From: Klebsormidium nitens
Lineage: Eukaryota > Streptophyta > Klebsormidiophyceae > Klebsormidiales > Klebsormidiaceae
Assembly: GCA_000708835.1 (NCBI GenBank)
Contig: DF237285.1
Location: 1-64,000 of the forward strand
DNA length: 64,000 nt
Direction of reading: 5' to 3'
Part shown: piece by piece, positions 11,901 through 21,800 of the stretch
Numbering within the stretch: the stretch's first letter is position 1
Layout: the number at the start of each line of letters is the position of its first letter
The notes under the pieces: generated by a model
The model's input: only the letters and a program-made list of their open reading frames with translations
The model's database searches: none
What the model was told of the DNA's origin: nothing
Translations under genes and position numbers: made by a program

Positions 11901-14350
11901 GGTTAGCAACGGGGGTCATCCAAACCTTTTTCGGAAAGCAGTTCAAACACACGAGACCTATTTTAAGGTCAAAACCTCCGGTTGGAAGACGGACGGACGG
12001 AGTGGATTGAAAGCATCGGAGTGCGCTAGCTAGCATTGTGCTTCACCATTTATGTTACTGAACGAGTTTTTGACAAAGTGCAGTTGATGTTAAAAGAAGC
12101 CCGACACCCCAGATTCACCCCTGACGTTGCTTCCTCGATCCTTTGTTAACAATGACGCTCGTATACGTCAGCGTCGCCAGCGGTTTCCGAAGAGTCTTTT
12201 CACACCCGGGCGCTCGTTGATCCTAAGGACTTGATGACAAAAGTCATGCAGCCTTTATGTCCTGGCCTTTGAGATCATTCCGCAGCGAAGACAAGTCTTG
12301 ATTTCCACGTATCCAGAAGTCCTCGATTCGGAGCATAGAATTTTTGGACCCTTAAAGAAGTCGTGCAAATATGTGCTCAAAATACAGGGGCCGAGAAGCC
12401 ACGTGTCACCCGTACAATTATCTGCCACATTCTCCTTCAACGTGACTCACTCAAACGCCGCCCACTCTCGTTCTTCATAGGTACGCCCGCCGGGGAGATT
12501 TGACGTTCGCAGCGTGGAAGCTGACTTCAGCAATGGCGTCATGGTCGTCTCCTTCTCCGCCCAGCTGGCGCCAGAAGAGGCGGGCGGATACGGTATCGTG
12601 TATTCCAGGGGCGCCAGCGGGGACGCCAACACGCTATCGCTCACCCAGCATAATCCGGGGGATGGCCGCGTGGGAAGCCTCGACTTCAGACTTGGCACGA
12701 GCAGCGTCAAGGGAACGGACCAGAAGATGAGAAACGTGAGGCCCGTTGAGCAAAAACGAAGTTCAAAGCGCTCTGGTAACATTTTCGTGCTTTCCCTTAG
12801 GGAGAGTACCTATCTGCGGAAGCTCCTTCCACCGCTTCGGTCCTTGCGTCCAACTTCATTGCGAACGCACCCCGGCATGCCGATCGTTTTCGACAGCTCT
12901 TTGTGCTTCCGGTATTCATTCCGCCTGTCGTCCTTCTTTCCTTTCCTGCCGTTGCGCCAGGTTTGACTTCTTTCCACCCATTTTACTCGCTCCAGCTCCA
13001 AGCGCACGGCTGTACCGACGCCACTCCTACTTCAAGTGATCAACGTTTCATCCGCCTTTTATTCCCCGAATCTAAGACTAGCATTCCATCCCGCCTTGTA
13101 AATCCCAATGTTCAACCTGATCAATCCATTTCGCTTTTGAACCCCAGATCTTAACCTCACTCCAATACAACGACTTTTCTTGCCAGGCGCACGACTGAAT
13201 GAACGCCAGCTCCTCTTCGGGTCTCCACACTCACATTCCGTTTTTCAAACCCAGACCTTAACCTCACTCGCATCGTTTCCTTGTCAGGCGCACGGCTGGA
13301 TCAACGCCATCTCCTGGGGCTTCCTTCTCCCCTTGGGGGTCCTCACCGCCCGTTACTTCAAAGCCCACGACCCGCTTTGGTTTCACATTCACCGGGCGGT
13401 TCAGGCGACCGGTTTCCTGCTCGGGTTATCCGGCTTTTTCGTCGGGGTAGCGCTCGCGGAGCGCGCGCCGGGCCAGCTGACGTCAGACGCGAAGCGCCAC
13501 TACGGCGTCGGCATTGCCATTTTCGCGTCGGCGTGCGTGCAGGTAAGAACGAAGGGGTTTAGGAGAGGTAAAGGTTTTGACGAAGGGGTTGGGCGGGGTG
13601 GATTAAAGCAGAGTTCAATGGAGGGTTCTGCAGCTGTCAGGCGAATCTTAAGAAGTGGAAAAGAAAGTCGGTGAAATGACTGGTCTCTATCTGTTGTCTC
13701 TGTTATGTTGAGACGGTGCAACGGGTTAAGATAACGCGAGCCGTACAACACCTCCTTCTTTTGGACGTCCAGATTCCGGAGAGGAGTCCGCCATGTAATG
13801 ACAACGAAGTTGAGCGGTATACTGATTCGTACCGAGTTGGGCTGGTCTCAAGTACTCAGAAGACACTCTGCCGTCCATGCTCTTCTGTCTGCAATCTGGA
13901 AAAGAAGTCAAAAGTAGGCTGAATAATCGAAGCCCAGACTCAAGAAGAAGAGAACACCCAGCAGAAGAGGAGACAACTTCGTGCCTTTACTACGCTGAGG
14001 ACTAATTACTCTTGGTGTGAACACCCCGGCTGCAGGTGTCCTCGCTGTTCTACCACCCGGAGCCCAACACGAAGCTCCGCCCGGTGTGGGCCTTTTTACA
14101 CCACTGGCTGGGCCGGGCCATCATTACACTGTCTATCATCAACATCTACTTTGGCCTGCACCTCCTCAAGCCCAAGAAGGAGTACACCATAGCGTATACC
14201 GTGATCATATCGGGTATCGGTGCGGCCGCGGTCCTGCTCGAGACGAGGCTCCAGCTCAGCAACTGCAAGGGCACCGGCGAAGTCCCCCGGGCAAAGAAAG
14301 CGAAGGACGACACCGAGAAACCGCCGCACTCGGACCCGGGGGCAGTGTGA
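2958..14350 (+). CDS. DM13-DOMON-cytochrome b561 domain membrane protein (15 exons, 1083 aa)
   Basis: Exons: 2958-3158, 3759-3869, 4177-4408, 5143-5287, 6449-6699, 7292-7472, 8162-8503, 8838-9103, 9811-9984, 10478-10614, 10978-11229, 11477-11611, 12481-12735, 13288-13542, 14036-14350. All phases join and the total divides by three. In order the product has a hydrophobic signal segment, a first DM13 domain (exons 1-3, with TIIDDCTF and SVWC), a second DM13 (exons 4-5, TVIDDCTL and VSVWC), a DOMON domain (exons 7-8), a cupredoxin-like segment ending LYYQCFVHQKLGW (exons 9-11), a second DOMON (exons 11-13, GWIGFGLSP) and a b561 core (exons 14-15) with haem-ligand candidates in AHGWIN, WFHIHR, HYGVG and LHHWLG. 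Such proteins are thought to move electrons across a membrane, probably using ascorbate; function here is inferred. It resembles the Arabidopsis At5g54830 class. Introns 2 and 9 use GC donors, and four exons have partial copies in neighbouring introns. Confidence 0.9.
4832..5112. mobile_element. Fold-back element flanked by a diverged direct repeat, in intron 3 of the b561 gene
   Basis: Inverted arms of about 31 bp (near 4897-4927 and 5028-5060) share TCTAGAATAGGT and AGCTCAAGTTA. They enclose a core at about 4935-5010 that matches, on the opposite strand, the core of the MITE at 36794-36992. Outside the arms, two diverged copies of about 48 bp (4832-4880 and 5064-5112, offset 232) both read TGACAGAAG then AACCTGAC. 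No short target-site duplication was found. Confidence 0.65.
5278..5665 (+). repeat. Minisatellite of about 40 bp starting at the donor site of b561 exon 4
   Basis: About ten imperfect copies of a unit near 40 bp, consensus roughly ACTTCACGTGAGTGTCAA followed by GTCAGAGGGTTTTCCGGCC and an A run. The first copy includes the last bases of exon 4 (ends 5287) and its GTGAGT donor, so several later copies contain donor-like GTGAGT or decayed forms of it. Divergence rises towards the 3' end of the array. Confidence 0.8.
6175..6425 (+). pseudogene. Two decayed upstream copies of the 5' part of b561 exon 5
   Basis: Copies begin at 6200 and 6328, with the functional copy at 6449 (spacing 128 and 121). 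Each keeps the TTCCAG acceptor, the GGTTCGACGGGA start and the codons for APATYF. Copy 1 reads FDGISAPATYFRGARG and then stops; copy 2 reads FDGSAPATYFWDALD and then stops. Only the copy at 6449 continues through the DM13 domain to a good donor at 6700. The copied part also takes in about 25 bases of intron before the acceptor (GTTAACGATCAA). Confidence 0.85.
7911..8072 (+). repeat. Spaced CAGCCCC motif cluster upstream of the exon 7 acceptor
   Basis: The motif CAGCCCC or a one-base variant recurs about eight times in 160 bases, separated by roughly 12-25 bases, in the last part of intron 6. The spacing is irregular, so this is a motif cluster or a heavily decayed tandem repeat. Confidence 0.5.
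9684..9740 (+). pseudogene. Decayed upstream copy of the start of b561 exon 9
   Basis: Beginning at 9686 the first ~48 bases of exon 9 (real start 9811) are repeated almost perfectly, with their TTCTCAG acceptor and the codons for ATVLNITTGLNPNYPN. The copy then runs into intron sequence that is itself repeated before the real exon (ATCGCATCAT, CACTGCACTT). The tandem period is 125 bp. Confidence 0.85.
12995..13260 (+). pseudogene. Two decayed upstream copies of the start of b561 exon 14
   Basis: The real exon starts at 13288 with GCGCACGGCTGGATCAACGC. Copies start at 13187 (GCGCACGACTGAATGAACGC, with a stop at the Trp codon) and at 13003 (GCGCACGGCTGTACCGACGC). The 13187 copy also shares the upstream intron segment ending CTTAACCTCACTC, giving a period of 101 bp. 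Spacing to the oldest copy is 184 bp. Confidence 0.8.
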
Positions 14351-15434
14351 CCGGGGCATGGTCGGGATCTACGGGTCGAAGACTCAAACTGTGTACAGTA
14401 GTATTCGCTGCTATTGCAGCTGACGTCCTGCGTCGTTTTGGACATTTAGAGCGATCGCGAACAAAGAGGATTGTCCCTGCTTGCCTCGTTGTTTTGTTGT
14501 ACATTGTTTATGCCTGACCGTTAAGTGCTCACGGATTGAAGGCCCCGACGGACTTGGCAAAACTTTAACGTTAGAGCTCGAGAAGAGAATTCTTCCTTTC
14601 TAATCGCTCGTAAGGTCGATTCAATAACATGTCACACTGGCATCTGTACAATAGATCTGGTTTTAAAGAAGCCCACGGAAACGATACACTTCCTGCTTAA
14701 TTGCCAGCTTGTAGCACTATGGTTAGCTAAATTCTGGCATTACAAAACAATCGCGTGCATTGTGATTGAACTAGCGTAAATACAACTTATCTCACCCGAA
14801 ATTCATGCACGTGCTTCAAATTAAGCCCGCGGAACAGAATAATTGAAGAATATCTGACTCCTTTCTCTTGTCATCGAAGCCGAGCCTGCTTTTCTTTCAT
14901 GAAGTGCCATGCGTGTGGTTACTATGAATACCGAGGTACGTGTCAGATGAGCACATGCATGATAATGCGTGACCAGGCTGCGCATCATCATGCAATGCAT
15001 GCCAAGAGTCTAAGTTGACGTTTTTGGTACACTCATATACGCCTTAACGTTGCAGCCCTCGATTAGTATTAATTAACTACGAGCCTACAGCCCATAGAAA
15101 GGAGTATCTTAGGGCGTCTATCTGTCGGATCATGAAAACGCTTTCTAAATAGAGGGGCTCTAACAGCAGTTCCACCTTTCATCTGGCAAACGACAAAAGC
15201 TTTATCGAAACAGTTGAGCAGGCCACTTAGGATATAAATAGTAGTCAAAAACGGCGACTTTTGGTACACCAGGCTTCGACAAATAAGCTAGGAACTGGGT
15301 CTGACTAACTGAGTGAGTGAGTCTGCCCATGGCAAAACAAACATCTATGCTTTCAGCACCAAGAGCCTAAAGATCTAGCAATCTCCTACACATCAAACGC
15401 GATTGTCATCTGCTCTTGCTCCATGACAACTCCG
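14351..15434. other. Spacer between convergent genes
   Basis: Holds the 3' UTRs of the b561 gene (stop 14350) and of the minus-strand gene whose stop is near 15435. It is AT-richer than the coding parts. No RNA gene, repeat or ORF with recognisable content was seen. Confidence 0.5.
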
Positions 15435-16811
15435 CTAACTTTTCTTTGATTGCTCCACTTCTTGTACTTCCACAAGCGATGTCTGACTGCCAAACCGATG
15501 TGTGATCCCCTCTTGTGTGCTTGCCGTGTCTGTCATGATAACCTCTCCTCTGTCCCCACCGTGCATGGTCTGCTCTTTGAGGTCTCCCCGGCCGTTTGAC
15601 TCCAGCAACATTTCCTCCATGTGCCACGTCGCCCAGAAGTCCTGCAGCTCCTCACGCGTCCCCTTGACCAGCAAATCCACTCGAAAGATGGTGAAGCGCG
15701 TCTTGAAGTACCTGCCAAGCAGCCAAGACCACCACGTGCCGTAATCGCTCCCCTTGGTGCACCCTGCCACAACAATGATGCACACTTCTTTCCCTAGCAT
15801 CTCCTTCCCACCCTCCGGGGCGCCCCCTCCCTCTGGAGACCACTTTTTGAGTTCGTCGTATGCAAAGCATATCTGCTGGACACAGTACCTCTTGTTGGTG
15901 CTCTCCACCAGTGTGAGGGAGTGCGCAAGTTCCTCGCACATCGTGTCTATCCTTGTTTTCAGTTTGCCCAGCCTCTCAGTGTACCTGAGGTACTTCTTCA
16001 TCGCCGCCTCATCCGTGAAGTTTTTGCCAAGATGGCGCACAGATCGGACCCCTTGCTCCGAAAGAATCTGCCGCAGCCCACTCTCTAATTCTTCAGCCAT
16101 TTCTGCCGCCATTGCCCCAGGGATCCCCATGCTCTTCCGCCGACTGAACAGGATGTTGTAAAGCTCCTGTTTCAGTGCATGTTCAAATTGAACCACCCGT
16201 TCCTTGGGAGGCAAGCCCGGCGTAACCACAAGCCTACTTTGGCGCCTTTCACCCATTACGTTTGATTGCCCTGAGGAGGGACTTTCTGGTTATTAGCACC
16301 CTTTCAGCGCCCTCAGGCTTCGTACTGAAGTGGCTTGGGGAACAGGCTGACTCTACACGTTCTAAGGCTGGGCTGTTGCCAGCAATCCCATGAACACCAA
16401 CACGGTATTTATAAAAGCTAATCCACCCCACAGGTGCGCTGCCGTCCACTCAAGCAGGGGACCTTCCTGGTAGATCAGGAACAACCCGGTGCACAAGAAA
16501 GGTGGGATACCTATTCTCATGCTCCTTTGCAAACGATCCTGTCCAGCCTCATAGGATACTGGCAGCACTTTTTTGATTCCATCAGAGAATTGCTTGATCA
16601 AATGGCCAAAAATGGCATGAATTAACCGCTCAACCGTAAGCGACCAGCGGCCAACGTTTGTAAACCTCACTGTTTCCTGTCCTTGTGTACTAGGCTGTCC
16701 TGATCCTTCATCAGGATTCGTGTTGCTTTCGTCGCCAGCTGGTATGTCGGTTTTAGCCTGATGACTTTCTCCTAATTCAGCGTCCGCATCATCAGCAATA
16801 TCATTTGCCAT
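15435..16811 (-). CDS. Unrecognised protein, probably two exons (149- and 273-codon frames)
   Basis: A 149-codon frame from ATG 16811 is followed after 105 bases by a 273-codon frame from ATG 16256 to the stop at 15435. The first half is acidic at its N-terminus and then has one or two hydrophobic stretches (IPPFLCTGLFLIY and AFINTVLVFMGLLA). The second half is soluble, helical and charged. A strong acceptor with a branch-point-like TGCTAATAAC and the pyrimidine run TCCCTCCTCAG lies just before ATG 16256. Splicing from a phase-1 donor in the first frame would join them in frame through GQSNVMGERR. So this is either one spliced gene of roughly 390-410 aa or two adjacent short genes. I do not recognise a family and give no function. 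Confidence 0.45.
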
Positions 16812-18879
16812 ACCTTGCCATCAGACCATCAGCGCGCACACGACGCTGCCCTACCTGCAGCATTGGCGCCTTCATGCCATTTCTACTGCATTTTCATGTG
16901 TTTTGGCGCTCATGTATGCTCAAACCTCATCTGTGTGCAGCACAACGAAAAGGCAACGAAATTCACAACTTCAAGGTTCAAATAATGAATTGTGCTTGCA
17001 AGTTGCAGCTTGATCTCGACTCTCAGATACCTAACTTGCCTTTCAAAGGCATCTCCCCCTCCCGGCGTTTGAAGTGTACCTACCGTACGTACGCGGTAGC
17101 CTTCTATACTACGGTAGCTAGGTTCCGGCCGGGACTCCCAAGCCTACCGGTACCGGTAGTCGACTTCCAGGCTCCACCCCGGTCGGCCTGTCGCGGGGCC
17201 GTGGCAGAAATACCTACGTATTGGCCGCGTCAAGTCCGTCGAAGTCACAACGCAAATCTCCGGCGAGTGACGACAGCGTACCACCCCGGGCCCCTTTCCC
17301 GGCAGCTCAGACCCAGCGAAGGGTGATCGGAGTTGTGACCGTGTCGAGGTCGGGAGCCGGGTTAAACTGGTGTCCGGGGAGTAGGTAGACAGACAGGGTC
17401 ACAGGACAAGGGAACCGAAACGTGCATGAATGATGATGAAGCTGCGCAGCATGAGACTACCCGCCGCCCGGTACGTCTCCGAGTCGGACCCGGCGACTGT
17501 TACCGGGCGACATACTCGATTGGCCGGAGTCCAGACTTACACGTCGAAATTGGAAGTCGCTGCGAAAATTTTACCACGTCACACGTGTTAGCAAGCCAGG
17601 GACGAAAGCTGATTCGCGGTCCGAGAACGGCTGCGACTCGGACATCAATCAATGATTGATCTTGCTGACATGCATTATGCACTTGCCGGCACTCAGCAGG
17701 GCCCCATGCCAGGCCCTCGCAGTGCTCGGGTACGGTACCTCGCGGGTATCGTCAGGCTTATAGTTGTGTATTACTGCAACCAAGCCATGATCATGTTGCC
17801 ATTTGCACTTATTGCAGGCCAACCTTAGCACGTCAATAATCAATTAAACAAACAACCATGGCAGCAACCATGGATCTATGGATCTGTCAATTGAGCGCCA
17901 GTCAAAATCAAAACGCATGAGCGCCTGTCAAAAAGTATTAGCAAAACGGCCCGGCCAGGTTGGTGCTTCGATGACTGATCTTTGTTTGAAAGTGCCAGAT
18001 TCGAGATTTGTGAGACTGATGGAGGACAAAACGAAAGCCTACAGCAACTTCAAGCAGGCAAATGCAAACGTGGCGGCCGCATGCGTTCAAGAGGCCTCCT
18101 TGGTTCAATCGAAGACATCCCTTAGAGACGGTTTATGTTGGCTCCGGCCGATCAAGTTGCCCGGGCCCTAACCAGCTGGCATCCATTGATTGCGCATGCA
18201 TGCATAGGTCAAGAGCACCAAACTTGAGTACACTTGAACATGCGAAGTTTTACAGATGCCAACAATCTTTACTGCAGCAATTTCTATCTTGCTATACGGG
18301 ATGCAATCGTCGGCAGCAGTACAAGGTGTTAAAACCTTGAACGACAGTACGTATGATGTGTGTTTGAACGGTTCGGTACGGAGTCAAAAGCAGAAAATGG
18401 TTTGACTCACTCACATTCGCATTGCAGGCAAAGACGGATGCCTAGACTCGGATTGTGCAGCTGATATATCTCGAGTTGAACGTTGAGTAACCGTGCTTTT
18501 AGCGCACAAACGATTGTCAGGAGAACCTGCAGTACTTGCTTGGCAGACTCAGCATCCAGACATACATGCACGCATACCAAACAGAGAAGTACTGACGGTG
18601 CACGAGGTCCATGCATGATTGAATGGTGCCAGCTTGTTGGTCGTGTTTTCAGCTTTGTGTTTGGAGGACCACATGTGTGCACTGGCAGTGCAACCAGTGT
18701 AGCTGCTCAAGTTTGTCCACTCTTAAGCTCTACTACGATGCATCACAGCTCCTGGACTCTTCGCCTCTCTCCAAGTGCATCTCAAAGACATATCAACATG
18801 CAACACAAAAGTTGAGAGGTTAATGACAAGCTGTTTACTCAAAGCCTATGCCATTTGTCTAGCAGGTCAGCGTATGTTA
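16812..18879. other. Intergenic region, no gene recognised
   Basis: About 2 kb upstream of the minus-strand gene at 15435-16811 and downstream of the coiled-coil gene. Around 17060-17170 it is rich in short self-complementary stretches such as TACGTACG and CCGGTACCGG. Short open frames on both strands do not resemble known proteins. Confidence 0.5.
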
Positions 18880-21800
18880 CTAGTACCGCTTGTTTGGGAA
18901 CGGAGTATTAGCCTGACTCGTAGCCGGCGTACACATCCTGACCATATCGTCCAGCGTGGTCTCTAGCATCTCCGCCAAAGACGACTCCAGCTCCGCCTCC
19001 CCCCAATTATGTTCCTCCTCCGCCAACCGCTCTTCCCCCACCTCTTCCTCTCCACCTACGCTCTCCTCTCCCTCTTCCTCGACATCCATGTCCCCACTCC
19101 CCTGGCTTCCCATCATATCTCCATTACCATTCTCATGCATCCGTTTTGCGAAGTCCTGGGACAGCTCCCGTTCGACTTCGACCGTGAGTCGCGCGAGCTC
19201 GTCCTGCGGGTGATCGTCAATCTCCGAATATCCGGGTGCGACAGCCCCACCATTGGCTTTGGGCGCGGCGTGGCTGTCGTGCCCAACTGTTTCGCCCACG
19301 TGGTTGCCGGACGCCCGCTTTACCAGTCCGTTGCCGAAAGGAGAGTGGTCGTTTGGAACGCCGTTCCTGAAGCGAAAACAGGGGCTTGTCTTGAGGACGT
19401 GTGATGGTGCATCAAGATCTCAATGCATTCTCAACGTACGTGGGCTCATTTTGTCCATTGTTGAGTGGGCATCCTTCCAAAGACTGCTCAGGATACCCAA
19501 AACATCAATTACACTGAATTCGGCCGGCCATGCTTTAACAGCTCCACGATTTTCACTCACTTCCCTCCCTGCAGAACGAATTGCAAAGCTCCTTTGAAGC
19601 CAAGCTCCCGAAATTGCCGTCTGTGCAACTCCTGAGCACTTAATATTTGCCGGTAAAAGGCGATGGTGAACAGACCTCCTTTCGTGCACATCGTTGGCAC
19701 TTTTCTGCCCGTTAGGCACCCGCCCGGGCTTCACATCGAGGGCCGACAGCGACTTCCGGACAAGTTCGTCCTGCAAGGCGGAGCATCCGAGCCGTCAGAT
19801 GCTAAAATGGACGGTCAACCCGATCGTCGAGAAAGCGCCTCCGGACGAACTGCTCACCCCCCAGAGAAATGAAATATCGTCGAGAAAGCCATCCGACCCA
19901 GTAATACACGTACGTCAACGGCAGATATCCCCGCCAGTGGGGTACAGCTTGCCAAGCAAGAAGCGGGCCCAATTCAGTTCTTTCCTTGAAGACGCGCACA
20001 GAGGAGCGTCTGCAAGCTTGAAACACGTGTAACCGAAGCCCAAGTACTTTGATATGGCGCGCATGGATCATTCGTCGCCTCTTGTTCTTGCAACTCTGCG
20101 GGGTTCCGAAGTTGGCTGTACAATCAATCTCCTCCGTCCAAGAAGACCTGCTACGAGTTACAGCGAATATTTGTGATCGAAGGTTTCTGCCAACTAGGTA
20201 TCACCTTCCCAACTGGCATGCATGGCCATATTGATACCTCTGTTGCATCTACAAAGTTACAGAATGCCCCAATCGTACACGAATCCTTACCTGGGCCTTT
20301 GCAAAGAGCGGCGAGCCCCGCTGGAAGGTGGCTGAGAGGCGCTGCACCTCGGCAATTTCCTCATTGGCCTGCTGCTCCTGGAACGCCAGCTTGCGGGCCA
20401 GCTCCGCGCCCAGGACGTCCGACTGCACAAACACCGTGGACGGCTCCACCTTCTGCGGACGGGGAAAAAGTGCGAGTTCTTAGTTTCCGGGTCTTCAACG
20501 GGAGCCGTAATCGGGGGAGACTTTGACGGACCACTTGATCCACCTGTCGGCGTAGATTGCATTGGAATACTTGCTGAACATTGTACCAGCGGTTGCCGTT
20601 ACAGCCGGTGGTAAGTGGGCGTTTGTGCCGTCACATTCGAGTCTCTCTTTAGTAGATACTAGAAGAGGGACTCTTCCAGATCCTTCCACATGATAAGAGG
20701 TAGGGCCACTTCCTGTGCCGCTACCCTTGTTTGATGGAGCCGCGTTTGATGGAGCCGCGTTAGTCCCGCAAGGAATGGGAATGGGGGCTGAGGCTTACCC
20801 ATCACAAAACAGGGGGAAAGCCGAAGCCTACAGTGGAGAAGAGAAGAGAAACAAGACTAACGGAAAGCCACTAGATGGAAATCAGTACCGACCTCGGCCC
20901 CCTGCGCCTTGCCGACGAGTGAGGCAACCCTGGACTTGAGGCGCGTGATCTCCGTCTGCTCTTGGTGGATCTCCGCCAGCTTCTCGTCCATCTCGCGCTG
21001 CAGGGCCACCTGCTCCAGCTTCTTCGCCAAGATCGCGGCCTGCCATCAGACAGTAGCTTATTTCACAAGAGAGACGTTTTAGATTTTGTGCTTGCAAGAC
21101 TTTAGGTGTTCAGGATATTGAGGTACTCGAGGTCAAAGATACAGCTTTTTGGCGGACCAAGTCACTGACATCAAGTTAAAGACCGGAAGGATCTTTGGAG
21201 CGTACTTTCTCTTCGGCAAGTCACCGAGATGGGCTTCGGCTGATGAGCGCTTGCAGTGCGCTGGCCAACGATTCAGTCGGGGCAGACGGCTCGAAGCGAC
21301 CAGTCCTTCTGAGGGCCATCTGATCCGGCTATCGTGGTACGTTCGCGAGATTTATTTCTGCTAGCGCAATGCTAAGACCGTGGTAAATTTCAACGTCCGC
21401 TTCTGCCTTCTAGGAGTTATCCATTCGAACCGAGCTCCGTACCATGAAAGAGACGAAACGCCAGCAAACTGTACCACGCGCAAATCAGCAGATCGCCCTT
21501 ACAGCAGACATCCCTGACAAAAAACTTACGAGATCTCTCCATTTTACTCCGCCCCTTGGATCATTCAAAGCCTCAAAAGGCAACAGGTCCCAACCCACAC
21601 CTTTTTCAGGTGCGAGCGGGCTGCCAACCGTGGTCTTAACACGCTCCAAGCAAATCATGCAGCAACTCCTCACCTGCGCAGTCCCGTCAATCTGCTTGGC
21701 CCCGCTGTCCTCTTTCTCAACCCCGCCGTTCAGCCAGTCGTCTTCTCCCAACCCTAGTTCCTCCTCCTTCCCAATCTTGCGCTGCAGATCGACGATCATG

